From positions 1 to 64,000 of the forward strand of contig CAZCOB010000008.1 in assembly GCA_964500415.1 (NCBI GenBank): a stretch of 64,000 bases of DNA, read 5' to 3'. Each line of letters begins with the position of its first letter. The stretch's first letter is position 1. Source of the stretch: JAFGPF01 sp964500415 (GTDB lineage Bacteria > Chloroflexota > Dehalococcoidia > Dehalococcoidales > RBG-16-60-22). The translations under genes and the position numbers were made by a program. Positions 50,296 through 59,169 of the stretch are shown one piece after another. Under the pieces are notes generated by a model that saw nothing but the letters and a program-made list of their open reading frames with translations, was not told the DNA's origin and ran no database searches.

Positions 50296-50942
50296 CTCTT
50301 CCTCCTCAGGGAAACATGCAGGCTTTTAACTTCGCCATTGCCTTGAGGAGCGGGCATCATGGCAAACAGGGTGCGTACCAGCAGGTCCTGGAGTGACGGA
50401 TTAAGGGGTGTGTTGGCGCCGTTAACAATCAGGTTAACGTCCATTTCGCTCTGTCTGATATTTATCGTATTCTCAATAAGGTCGGCTATTCCGGCGATGT
50501 CATCCCGGGAAAACTGGGGCACCTTGATATCCAGCGGCTCATCCGTGACCGCCGCCAGCAGCTGACGGGTATCGGTCAGTAACTCCTTACCCTGTTCGGC
50601 GCGGTGGACTTCTATCTTGGGGTAGTTGCTGCTCTTGAATCCTTCTGTCAGTATAATGTCGTAGTCCCAGAGAACGAAGCTGGATATCTCCTGCGGGTCG
50701 AAATAACCGTCGGTGCGGCGGTAGATAGCCAGGTGGTCCAGCGAGTTAATGGCCGACAGCTCGCTGCCGGCTCTGGTGAAACGCCAGGTATCCTTGCTGG
50801 TGGTGTCCAGGTCATTGGCATGGTGCGAGTGCTTGACGATGGCCACTTTTAAGTCGCGCTGTTTTAGCTCGGCGATGATGCTTTCCAGCAGTGTCGTCTT
50901 CCCTGAATGAGATTTACCTACAATAGAAATAATTAAATGCAT
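50292..50942 (-). CDS. mobB: molybdopterin-guanine dinucleotide biosynthesis protein MobB
   Basis: A 216-aa protein. P-loop VGKSHSGKTTLLESII, KHSHHANDLDTTSKDTWRFTRAG and DIILTEGFKSSNYPKIEVHR are MobB hallmarks. A GTP-binding partner of MobA for attaching GMP to molybdopterin. The C-terminal ~60 residues (DVNLIVNGANTPLNPSLQDLLVRTLFAMM) are an additional domain seen in some MobB proteins. Confidence 0.93.
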   Translation of the reverse strand: MHLIISIVGKSHSGKTTLLESIIAELKQRDLKVAIVKHSHHANDLDTTSKDTWRFTRAGSELSAINSLDHLAIYRRTDGYFDPQEISSFVLWDYDIILTEGFKSSNYPKIEVHRAEQGKELLTDTRQLLAAVTDEPLDIKVPQFSRDDIAGIADLIENTINIRQSEMDVNLIVNGANTPLNPSLQDLLVRTLFAMMPAPQGNGEVKSLHVSLRRKS

Positions 50943-50962
50943 ATAAATTATCGACTGTTCGG

Positions 50963-52228
50963 TTAAATATTAACTTCTTCATTCCAGTCCAGCATTAATG
51001 TCTGGACGGTTTCGCCCTTATTCACGATTTTTCTGTCTTCGGAAATGATAACAAGCCCGTTGGCCAGGCTCATGGAGGTCAGGATTCCCGAACTCTGCGA
51101 GCCGGTCAGCCGGGCGTAGTAGTGGCCGTTGCGCCGTTCGATAATAGCCCGGTCGTAGAGACGGCGTCCGGCGTCGTTCTTGACGCTATCTTCCATTATC
51201 GCTTCCACCGTGGGCTTGGCGAAATTCTTTTTCCCCATCATCTTCAGAAGCGCCGGCCTTACAAAAAGCTCGAAGCTGACCATGCAACTGACGGCATTGC
51301 CGGGTAATCCCATGTGCGGTATACTTTTGTTTTTGCCCTTAATTTTGCCGAAAGCCAGGGGTTTCCCCGGTTTTACCCGCACCTTCCAGAAGACCAATTC
51401 ACCATCCCTGGCCAGTATATCCTTTACCATATCGTAGTCGCCCATAGATACGCCGCCGGTAGTCAGCAGCATATCGGCATCCTGAGCCTGCTTGAGCTTG
51501 CTTATTAATGATTCCTCGTCATCTCTAGCTATCCCCAGCATCCTGGGAACGCACCCGTAACGCTTGACCAGACTGGCGATACTGTAGCCGTTGCTATCGT
51601 GTATCTTGCCCTCGGGCAGGGGTTTATCGACTTCCACGAGTTCGTTGCCGGTAGAGAGAATGGCCACCACCGGGCGGCGGATGACTTTTACCCGGCTGTA
51701 TCCCAGTGAGGCCATCATGCCGATTTCGGCAGCTCTGAGGACGGTTCCTTTCTTCAGGGCAATAGCCCCTTTTGAAATGGTTTCTCCCGCCTTCCTGATG
51801 TTAAGGCCGGATGGGGCTTCGGATAGAATGCCTACCCGGGTAACCGGCTGGTCGGGGGCTGATTTTTTGTGTTTGTCATCGTCGGTATTCTCAAACTGAA
51901 CGACGCTGTCGGCGCCTCTGGGAACCGGCGCCCCGGTCATGATGCGTACCGCTGTACCGGGTACGACCTCCTGCCTGGAAATGGAGCCTGCCATGACCGT
52001 ATCGATAACACGCAGGTATTTGGGTGTTTTTTCACCGGCTCCGGTTGTGTCCGCAGACATGACGGCATAGCCGTCCATGGCGGAATTATCCAGCGGGGGT
52101 ACGTTAATATCTGATTTAATATCTTCGGCGAGAACCTGTCCCAGCGATTCCAGGATAGGTGCCGTTTCTTCTTCAAGAGTATCTACTTCATCGAGAATCT
52201 TTTGCAGTGCTTCTTCAACGCTTAACAT
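50963..52228 (-). CDS. moeA: molybdopterin molybdenumtransferase
   Basis: A 421-aa protein starting at ATG 52228 (TGATG overlap with mobA). LAEDIKSDINVPPLDNSAMDGYAV, VRIMTGAPVPRGADSVVQFENT, LSTGNELVEVDKPLPEGKIHDSNGYSI, TTGGVSMGDYDMV and MGLPGNAVSCMVSFELFVRP are the MoeA signatures. Inserts molybdenum (or tungsten) into molybdopterin. Confidence 0.95.
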   Translation of the reverse strand: MLSVEEALQKILDEVDTLEEETAPILESLGQVLAEDIKSDINVPPLDNSAMDGYAVMSADTTGAGEKTPKYLRVIDTVMAGSISRQEVVPGTAVRIMTGAPVPRGADSVVQFENTDDDKHKKSAPDQPVTRVGILSEAPSGLNIRKAGETISKGAIALKKGTVLRAAEIGMMASLGYSRVKVIRRPVVAILSTGNELVEVDKPLPEGKIHDSNGYSIASLVKRYGCVPRMLGIARDDEESLISKLKQAQDADMLLTTGGVSMGDYDMVKDILARDGELVFWKVRVKPGKPLAFGKIKGKNKSIPHMGLPGNAVSCMVSFELFVRPALLKMMGKKNFAKPTVEAIMEDSVKNDAGRRLYDRAIIERRNGHYYARLTGSQSSGILTSMSLANGLVIISEDRKIVNKGETVQTLMLDWNEEVNI

Positions 52229-52836
52229 CAATCGGCGGCTCCTCCGGCAATCTTTCTAGCTCGTTCCATGTCTTCTTTCGTATTAATATTGAAATAACTC
52301 AGGTGCTGTGGGTCGAACCTGTCGATTTCCTCGGCACCTATATATTTTACTTTTACGTAATTAAAAAGTTCGATGATGACTTTCTTATTCTGGTTGAATA
52401 TAGACTGGATAGGGGCGACGCAGTTTTGGGAATAGACGGCGTGGAGTGGCTCGTATAAATTATTGACTCGCGGCAGTACGAAGTCGAAACCATCTGAAAC
52501 CTCTATCATATAACGCAACAACGACTCGTTCAAAAAAGGCATATCTGCAGCCACGACAAGGTTATAAAACGAACTCGATTTCACCAGTCCGGTATAAATA
52601 CCACCCAGAGAACCCTGTCCGGGTAAGATATCCGATACTGTTTTTACTTTCGGATGGTCCGCTAACTCTGCGAAGGTTCTCTCTTTTGCCGTGACGATTA
52701 TTATTTCTTTGCTTAGGGAGTCTATGCGGGAAATTACCTGTTCGAGTAGACTTTTACTACCAATCCTTTCTAAAACCTTGTCATAACCAAGACGTAGACT
52801 TTTACCACCTGCGAGGACAATTGAACTTATTTCCAA
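52228..52836 (-). CDS. mobA: molybdenum cofactor guanylyltransferase
   Basis: A 202-aa nucleotidyltransferase: IVLAGGKSLRLGYDKVLERIGSKSLLEQV (LAGGxSxRxGxDK), GSLGGIYTGL, VVAADMPFLNESLL. Consistent with MobA or a MocA-like transferase. TTG start. The operon mobA-moeA-mobB-DUF362 points to molybdopterin-guanine-dinucleotide enzymes such as formate dehydrogenase or other DMSO-reductase-type enzymes elsewhere in the genome. Confidence 0.9.
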   Translation of the reverse strand: MEISSIVLAGGKSLRLGYDKVLERIGSKSLLEQVISRIDSLSKEIIIVTAKERTFAELADHPKVKTVSDILPGQGSLGGIYTGLVKSSSFYNLVVAADMPFLNESLLRYMIEVSDGFDFVLPRVNNLYEPLHAVYSQNCVAPIQSIFNQNKKVIIELFNYVKVKYIGAEEIDRFDPQHLSYFNINTKEDMERARKIAGGAAD

Positions 52837-52994
52837 AGTGAATGCCTGTTTTTGGTGAGACCTTACCCCCTATATAGTATTCTACCATATAGAGTCAATA
52901 TCCTCTAGGGGAACGGAAAGAATTTTAGGGTAAAATAACAAAAAAAGTTACGGGAAAATGGCATTATTTGAAGCGACTTTGTCGTACTACGATT

Positions 52995-54290
52995 TTATCT
53001 CTGATATTTGATACGGGGATATTCCCAATTAGTATTATCAATGACTATATCGGCAACATCCTGTGGCGGATATTCCTCAAGGTATTTCGTCTGCGCCGGC
53101 AGGTACTTGGTATCGTACTTATTATGGACTTCCTCGGAATTTCTTGCTCTGGCACGTTTCTTACTCTCTTCAAAAGAGATATCCAGAAAGATTTTAAGGT
53201 CGATATATTGTGCCAGTTCTTTTCTGAACAGGAAAACGCCTTCGAAGAGGACAATCGTATCCGGGGCGAAAGAATACTCCCTGTCTGTTTCATATTTATC
53301 CGCAGGCAGGTTAAGCAGCTTGAGCGTTACGGAATGTTCACCCTTTTGATGGACAGGAATTAAGAGGTTTTCGATGATAGTTTGAATATTAAAACTACGG
53401 TGATAGTAGTTATCGACCTGATTTTCTCCGGCATACCTGATTTCACGGGGATTATGAAAATCGTCCAGACTGATTACCTGTACCTTACGTTTCCTGGCGA
53501 CCAGATAGCTACCGAGTGTCTCGGAAAACACAGTCTTTCCGGAGGAATCGATGCCGTTTATCCCCACGACAAACGGTCTGTTCTGTGATTTTCTGCGGTC
53601 GATTTCCCCGAGTATCTCCTCGAATAACGGCAGTCGCTGGTCGAAGATGGCTAGAAGGTCGTCGAATTTATTAATCGTAATATCCGCCTGCTCCGGTTCA
53701 TCGCCACCGTAGCCGAAAAGGACGCCGATAGGTAATGAATCAGTCTCACGGGCGGCTTCGATATCGTGAGACCTGTCTCCGACTACGGCGGCGGTCAGGC
53801 CGCCGAATTTATCCATAATTTTCCGCACCAGTTCCGGCTTGGTCAGGTCGTTCTCAAAAACGCATTCGGTATAGTCGAAGTAATCGCGGATATTCAAGGT
53901 CGAAATGACCATGTCGAAGTACATGGTGGAGGCATTGCTGTATAAGACCAGCCGGTAGCCTCTCTTCTTGAGCGTAGCGAGCGTTTCCCTGACTCCCGGA
54001 AAGGTCTCCGCTATTTCCCGGAAGGTATCTTTATATTCTTCGCGTACCTTTTCCCTGACCACCTCCCAGGTTAAATGGCTCCACTCGGGTCTGATAAACT
54101 CGTATAGTCCGCCGCCCGACGAATCCGTCGGCAGCCCGAAGAATTTATTGATATCCTCCGGACCGAAGTTGACCGGCCAGCCCAACTTCGTAAGGGCACG
54201 CTTTACCGCTTCGTACACCGCCGGGAGGGATGGTATAATCGTCCCGTCTGTGTCGAAGATGATGAGGTTTACGTCATTAGGGTTTATCAT
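52995..54290 (-). CDS. fusion of HAD phosphatase and uridine-kinase-like P-loop kinase
   Basis: A 431-aa protein. Residues ~1-215: HAD hydrolase with nucleophile LIIFDTDGTIIPS, VLYSNAS (motif II), and GDRSHDIEAARETD (motif IV), close to phosphoglycolate-type phosphatases. Residues ~240-431: P-loop kinase VGINGIDSSGKTVFSETLGSYL, SLDDFHNPRE, LFEGVFLF and RARARN, as in uridine kinase or phosphoribulokinase-like enzymes. A two-activity polypeptide, opposing or sequential, possibly in nucleoside or sugar-phosphate metabolism. Confidence 0.85.
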   Translation of the reverse strand: MINPNDVNLIIFDTDGTIIPSLPAVYEAVKRALTKLGWPVNFGPEDINKFFGLPTDSSGGGLYEFIRPEWSHLTWEVVREKVREEYKDTFREIAETFPGVRETLATLKKRGYRLVLYSNASTMYFDMVISTLNIRDYFDYTECVFENDLTKPELVRKIMDKFGGLTAAVVGDRSHDIEAARETDSLPIGVLFGYGGDEPEQADITINKFDDLLAIFDQRLPLFEEILGEIDRRKSQNRPFVVGINGIDSSGKTVFSETLGSYLVARKRKVQVISLDDFHNPREIRYAGENQVDNYYHRSFNIQTIIENLLIPVHQKGEHSVTLKLLNLPADKYETDREYSFAPDTIVLFEGVFLFRKELAQYIDLKIFLDISFEESKKRARARNSEEVHNKYDTKYLPAQTKYLEEYPPQDVADIVIDNTNWEYPRIKYQR

Positions 54291-54306
54291 CGACTCTTGC
54301 CGTGAC

Positions 54307-54948
54307 CTAAAGAGCCGGTTTTAAGACCATGATCTGGGGGCCGGTGGGTAGCTCGGCCACGGTGAAGGCGATTTCGCTGCCGTTCACCTGGGTGACATTG
54401 GTCTTGCCCTTAATAAATTCCTCCACTCCGCCTATCGGGAAAAGGCACTTATCGTTCTTATAGTGCATGGGGATGATTACGCGGGTCCTGACCTGCTCGC
54501 AGACCTCTCCGGCGGCCCTGGCATCGACGGTAAAGTTACCCCCCACCGGGACGAGAAGCACATGCACCTTGCCTATTTCTACCACCTGATTGTCCGTTAG
54601 CAGGTGCCCCAGGTCGCCGAGATGGACGATGCGCACGCCATCTACCTGAAAGCAGAATACCGTATTCTTACCTCTCTCGCTGCCGCCCTTGTCGTCGTGG
54701 GCGGTGGGAATGGCCTTGATATTGATTCCTTTGACTACGGTCGTGTCCCTGACTACCTGGGGATTCCCCCTGACCGCGGCCACGTTATTATGGTCGCCGT
54801 GGTCATGGCTGACTGTGACGATATCTGCCGTCTCGTTTATCTTTCCATACTTCAGGCCTTCGCTGGTCTCATAAGGGTCGGTAATAATCTTCGTACCGTT
54901 ATCCGATGTAATGAGAAAAGCGGCATGTCCCAACCATTTAATTTTCAT
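54307..54948 (-). CDS. UPF0173-type metal-dependent hydrolase
   Basis: A 213-aa MBL-fold protein: IKWLGHAAFLITSDNGTKIITDPY, VTVSHDHGDHNNVAAVRGNPQVV, VRIVHLGDLGHLL, and VIIPMHYKNDKC. The HDHGDH zinc motif and short length fit the UPF0173 (UlaG-like) group, function unknown. GGAGGAGC precedes ATG. Next to pepA on the same strand (26 bp). Confidence 0.88.
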   Translation of the reverse strand: MKIKWLGHAAFLITSDNGTKIITDPYETSEGLKYGKINETADIVTVSHDHGDHNNVAAVRGNPQVVRDTTVVKGINIKAIPTAHDDKGGSERGKNTVFCFQVDGVRIVHLGDLGHLLTDNQVVEIGKVHVLLVPVGGNFTVDARAAGEVCEQVRTRVIIPMHYKNDKCLFPIGGVEEFIKGKTNVTQVNGSEIAFTVAELPTGPQIMVLKPAL

Positions 54949-54974
54949 GTAGCTCCTCCTTACAGTGTTGTTAA

Positions 54975-56471
54975 TTATTTCTTTGCCAGGGCCAGGACTG
55001 TGTTCACCAGGGTGCGTACCGGCACTCCGGTGGCGCCTTTGACCAGGTAGCCTTTTTCTTTATCGGTATCGTAGGGGCCGGCTATATCCAGGTGGACCCA
55101 CGGTGTGTCGTCAATGAACTCGGACAGGAATTTGGCGGCAGTGATAGCCCCTCCCCACCTACCGCCTATATTCTTGATATCCGCGATATCGCTTTTAAGC
55201 TGTTCCCTGTATTCTTCATACATCGGCAGCTGCCAGATGAGTTCGCCGGCTTCGTTCCCGGCGGCGACTACCTTTCTGGTAAATCTCTGGTTGTTGCTGA
55301 AAGCCCCGGTGCAGATATTGCCCAGTGCCACCACGCAGGCCCCGGTAAGAGTCGCCACGTCGATGATGGCCTTGGCGCCGAGTTTCTTGGCGTAGCTCAG
55401 GGCGTCGGCGAGAATGAGGCGCCCTTCGGCGTCCGTGTTGAGGACTTCGATTGTCTTGCCGTTCATGGCTTTAATAATATCGCCCGGTTTCAATGCCGTG
55501 CCGCTGGGCAAATTTTCCGTGGCGGGAACAAGCGCGGTGACGTTAATGACGGGCTTGAGCCGGGCGAGGGCAATCAAAGTCGCCATTACCGAAGCGCCTC
55601 CGGCCATGTCTCCCTTCATATCGGCCATAGACTCTGACGGCTTGATAGAGATGCCTCCCGAATCGAAGGTAATGCCTTTACCGACCAGGGCTAAGTCTAC
55701 CTTATCGGAATCGCTGCCTTTATACTGGAGGATGATGAACTTGGGCGGCTGCTGGCTCCCCTGCGATACGCCCAGCAGCCCCCCCATGCCCAGTTCGGCC
55801 ATCTTTTCTTTATCGAAAATTTCCAGGTTGAGTCCATACTTCTCAGCCAGCTCCCGGGCGGCCTCCGCCATCTGAGTGGGTGTCATAAAGTTACCCGGCT
55901 CATTGACCATGTCCCGGGCCCAGTTGGCGGCTTCCGCCATTATCCGGCCCATGGTGATGGCTTTTGTCAACGTTGCCTTTGGCTTGCCGATTATTTTGAG
56001 GTCTTTAATTTCGCCGATTTTATCTTCCTTTTTGGTGATATAACGTCGGAAAGTGTACAGTCCGAGTAAAGCGCCCTCGGTGACAGCCTGGGCGGAGTCC
56101 TCTGTTTTTATACCGTAAATCCCGGCTCCCTGTAAGCCGGTAACCACGCTGGTCACGTTCTTCCCGCGCAGGTAGCGGCAGGTCTCGGCTACAGCGCCGC
56201 GTACCTTGTTGATGTTAAGCTCCTTTTTCTTACCGAGGCCCACCACGACGACGCGGTTCGCCGGTAGTTTACCCGGACTGTGCAGGAGGGTAACTTCGTT
56301 CAGTTTGCCCTTGATATCACCCTCTTTTATCAGTCGGGATATGGCGCCATCCAGCGCTTTGTCCACGGCGGCGGCATCGCCTTCCGGGTTTTTCGTCCCC
56401 TCGAAGTGATTGACTATTATGGCACCGGCCTTGATATTGATAAGATTGCCGGTTACGGCTTTTATCTCCAT
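54975..56471 (-). CDS. pepA: leucyl aminopeptidase (M17)
   Basis: A 498-aa protein. N-terminal macrodomain-like half, then the catalytic half: LVGKGITFDSGGISIKPSESM, NTDAEGRLILADAL, and metal-binding Asp/Glu residues of M17. Cytosolic hexameric two-metal aminopeptidase; some relatives also bind DNA. Upstream is a ~280-bp gene-free gap holding repeat R1 copy 3. Confidence 0.95.
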   Translation of the reverse strand: MEIKAVTGNLINIKAGAIIVNHFEGTKNPEGDAAAVDKALDGAISRLIKEGDIKGKLNEVTLLHSPGKLPANRVVVVGLGKKKELNINKVRGAVAETCRYLRGKNVTSVVTGLQGAGIYGIKTEDSAQAVTEGALLGLYTFRRYITKKEDKIGEIKDLKIIGKPKATLTKAITMGRIMAEAANWARDMVNEPGNFMTPTQMAEAARELAEKYGLNLEIFDKEKMAELGMGGLLGVSQGSQQPPKFIILQYKGSDSDKVDLALVGKGITFDSGGISIKPSESMADMKGDMAGGASVMATLIALARLKPVINVTALVPATENLPSGTALKPGDIIKAMNGKTIEVLNTDAEGRLILADALSYAKKLGAKAIIDVATLTGACVVALGNICTGAFSNNQRFTRKVVAAGNEAGELIWQLPMYEEYREQLKSDIADIKNIGGRWGGAITAAKFLSEFIDDTPWVHLDIAGPYDTDKEKGYLVKGATGVPVRTLVNTVLALAKK

Positions 56472-56603
56472 TTATAGTCTCCTTTCAGAGATTACCCTGT
56501 CTTATAGTCTTTACGGAGTGGGTGTAATCTTACAAGACGTACTTACACCCTAGATTATAATCGGTTTTGGGCTGTTTGGCTAGATGGGGTAAAAGACTCA
56601 AAA

Positions 56604-56734
56604 GGGGTGTATAAGAGGGGCTTCGCCCCTCTTATGAAATTCTTCCCCCTCTCCGACCAAAATATGCCTGTATTAATACCGAAAGGCTGGTTGGAGAGGG
56701 GGATAAAGGGGGTGAGGTTTATATGGGGTGAGGT
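56604..56734. repeat. interspersed palindromic repeat, family R1, copy 3 (inverted)
   Basis: Orientation opposite to copies 1 and 2: AAGAGGGGCTTCGCCCCTCTT first, then CCCCCTCTCC / GGAGAGGGGG around a longer 50-bp centre, then GGGGGTGAGGTTTATATGGG. It forms a bidirectional terminator-like structure between pepA and degV. Confidence 0.75.
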
Positions 56735-56753
56735 TAAAAATATGAAAGGATTA

Positions 56754-57623
56754 TTACACCCCCGACTCTTCGCCGTAGAAAGCCACGCCGATAAGCCCCG
56801 GCCCGGTGTGAACGCCCATGACCGGCGTGAATTCGGTGATGAATATCTCGCGGCAGACGAACTGAGCGGTAATCCTGTCCCTGAGGGTTATCGCTTCCCC
56901 CGGGGAATCGGCATGCATTACGACGACGTGCAGGGGTTGCCCCTTGACTGCCACCGACTCTATCAGCTTCAACATGCGGTTGATTGCGCTTTTCATCGTT
57001 CTGGGGAGCGCCACGGTGTGGGCGTCGCTGTGGTTGAGGGTGAAAATGGGCTTGATACTGAGAATGGAATTAACCAGGGCGGCGGCCTGCGGAACACGGC
57101 CGCTTCTCACCAGGTAGGTAAGGGTATCGAGGGTGGCGTATAAATTTACCCTTGACATAATGTTTTGAGCAACCTCTTTAACCTCCTCCAGAGGTTTATC
57201 CAGGGAGGCGGCTTTGGCGGCGGCCAGAGCTACCAGCCCCTGTCCGGCAGCGGCGGTGGTGCAGTCCATAACTTCGATAGCTACGTTGCGCAGGGTGTTT
57301 TTCGCCGTTGCCATGGCCACCCGTGCCGATTCGAACATGGCGCTGAACTTGGCCGGTTCGGTGATGCAAAGGATACTCTGCGCTCTTTTACTGGCGTTCT
57401 GGTAAGCCTTCAGATAAGGCTCGGGTGCTGAACTGGAGGTGGTGGGTAATTTTTTAGACTGTCGCAGCAGGGAGTAGAACTCGGTGGGAGTGATGTCTAT
57501 CCCGTCGCGGTAGGCTTTATCCCCTACGATTAGCTGCACCGGCACTATTTCGATATCATACCGGTCTACCAGTTCCCGGGGAACACAGGCGGTGGTATCG
57601 GTAACGATGGCTACTTTCTTCAT
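56754..57623 (-). CDS. DegV family fatty-acid-binding protein (paralogue 1)
   Basis: A 289-aa protein: VAIVTDTTACVPRELVDRYDIEIVPVQLIVGDKAYRDGIDITPTEFYSLLR, TTSSSAPEPYLKAYQ, and the C-terminal PVMGVHTGPGLIGVAFYGEE with the conserved HxGPG. DegV proteins are FakB-type fatty-acid carriers feeding acyl phosphate to PlsY (established in Firmicutes). plsY is next upstream by 10 bp, with another DegV gene beyond it, strengthening this reading. A FakA kinase is not in the window. Confidence 0.9.
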   Translation of the reverse strand: MKKVAIVTDTTACVPRELVDRYDIEIVPVQLIVGDKAYRDGIDITPTEFYSLLRQSKKLPTTSSSAPEPYLKAYQNASKRAQSILCITEPAKFSAMFESARVAMATAKNTLRNVAIEVMDCTTAAAGQGLVALAAAKAASLDKPLEEVKEVAQNIMSRVNLYATLDTLTYLVRSGRVPQAAALVNSILSIKPIFTLNHSDAHTVALPRTMKSAINRMLKLIESVAVKGQPLHVVVMHADSPGEAITLRDRITAQFVCREIFITEFTPVMGVHTGPGLIGVAFYGEESGV

Positions 57624-57633
57624 AATACTGCTT

Positions 57634-58260
57634 CTATCCGTTTTTCCTGGTCTGCCAGCGTGTATATTCCCTGTCGATGATAAGGTTCTTTTTTACATCG
57701 GCTTTAGCCAGCTCTCTCCTCAGGTCAATCAGCGTCCTGAGTCCGATAAACAGCAGGAGCACCAGGGCGCTGGCAATGTAGATAATATCTTTATCGAAAA
57801 GCCACTGTAACAGCGGCACCAGGACCAGGGCGCCCAGGGCCAGCCTGACGTTTCGGGTAATCCCGATGAGTATCAGCACTATGGCGGCACTTATAAGCAG
57901 TTCCACGGGTGTAAGCGCCACCAGCACCCCCAGCACGGTAGCCGCCCCCTTGCCCCCCCTGAATTTCAGGAAGACGGGCCAGTTATGGCCGACTATCGTC
58001 ACAAAGGCGACAACGCAGACCCAGGCAATCGGGAGGCCCAGCCACCGGGCAACCAGTACGGCCACAGCGCCCTTGATGATATCCAGGGCCAGGACTCCCA
58101 GCCCGAACGCCGGGCCTATCTCGCGGTAGGTATTCAGGGCGCCGACATTACCGCCGCCGACCTCCCGGATATCGACGCCTTTCCTCAGGCGGGTGACGAT
58201 ATAAGCAAAGGGGATGGAACCCAGCAGATAACCGATGATTATAGCCGCCGCGATATTCAA
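57634..58260 (-). CDS. plsY: acyl-phosphate:glycerol-3-phosphate acyltransferase
   Basis: A 208-aa membrane protein: LLGSIPFAYIVTRLRKGVDIREVGGGNVGALNTYREIG, GHNWPVFLKFRGGKGAATVLGVL, the two PlsY signatures. It makes lysophosphatidate from acyl phosphate. TTG start with GGAGGAGA upstream. Flanked on both sides by DegV genes, forming a short fatty-acid incorporation unit. Confidence 0.95.
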   Translation of the reverse strand: MNIAAAIIIGYLLGSIPFAYIVTRLRKGVDIREVGGGNVGALNTYREIGPAFGLGVLALDIIKGAVAVLVARWLGLPIAWVCVVAFVTIVGHNWPVFLKFRGGKGAATVLGVLVALTPVELLISAAIVLILIGITRNVRLALGALVLVPLLQWLFDKDIIYIASALVLLLFIGLRTLIDLRRELAKADVKKNLIIDREYTRWQTRKNG

Positions 58261-58278
58261 AATAATATATCTCTCCTC

Positions 58279-59160
58279 CTAATTTTCCGGGTAAAAGGCA
58301 ACGCCAACTGTCCCCGTACCGCAGGCGTAACCCATGACCGGACTGAACTCGGAAAGCCACAGCTCGATACAGTTGAACTCGGACGCAACCCTCTCCTTCA
58401 GTTTTTCAGCTTCGTCAAGCGCGTAAGCGTGGGTTACGGCAGCATGTATCGGATTATCGCCCACTTTCTCCCTCATCATCTGCAACATTCGTTCGATACC
58501 CTGCTTTCTGTTCCGGGCCATTCCGGTAAAGTGTACCACCTTGGAAATGGTAAGCAACGGTTTAATGTTCAGAACCGAGCCTATCTGGGAGGCTACCTTG
58601 GGTATGCGCCCGGAGCGGTAAACGTGGCGGATGGTATCCAGAAAAACGATGGCGTTGACTTTGTCCCTGACCTCCTCGGCAGCGCGGATGACTTCGGCAA
58701 GGTCTCTATTTTCAGCGGCCGCCCGGGCGGCTGCCAGAACGACCATCCCTTCGGAAGGCGTTGCCGAATACGAGTCTAAAACCTCGATGTGCGTTTCAGG
58801 TAGCTCGGCCCTGGCCAGTTCTTTAGCATCGCAGGTGGCATTGTTCATCGTGCTCAGTTTGGCAGAGACGGTAACGCAAAAAATACTCTCCGCTTTCCGA
58901 CTGGCAATGCGGAAAGCCTGGAGGCAGTCCTCCGGTGAAGCCGCCGAGGTCTTGAATGATTCGGGGTCAGCCATGAATAATTTGTATGCTTCGGTGGGAG
59001 TAATGTCCACCCAGTCCTTATAGAGCTTACCGCCGGCGTAGAAGTTTATCGGAATAATACCGATATCATACTTATCAACCAGTTCGTTGGTGAGGCAGGA
59101 AATGCTATCCGTAACGACGGCTACCTTCTTCGTTGGAACCTCCAGGGTGTTATTATCCAT
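58279..59160 (-). CDS. DegV family fatty-acid-binding protein (paralogue 2)
   Basis: A 293-aa protein, same family as 56754-57623: VAVVTDSISCLTNELVDKYDIGIIPINFYAGGKLYKDWVDITPTEAYKLF, TSAASPEDCLQAFR, PVMGYACGTGTVGVAFYPEN. Here HTGPG is replaced by CGTGT at the C-terminal ligand loop, so ligand preference may differ. Eighteen bp upstream of plsY. Confidence 0.9.
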   Translation of the reverse strand: MDNNTLEVPTKKVAVVTDSISCLTNELVDKYDIGIIPINFYAGGKLYKDWVDITPTEAYKLFMADPESFKTSAASPEDCLQAFRIASRKAESIFCVTVSAKLSTMNNATCDAKELARAELPETHIEVLDSYSATPSEGMVVLAAARAAAENRDLAEVIRAAEEVRDKVNAIVFLDTIRHVYRSGRIPKVASQIGSVLNIKPLLTISKVVHFTGMARNRKQGIERMLQMMREKVGDNPIHAAVTHAYALDEAEKLKERVASEFNCIELWLSEFSPVMGYACGTGTVGVAFYPEN

Positions 59161-59169
59161 CTTGTTTAA

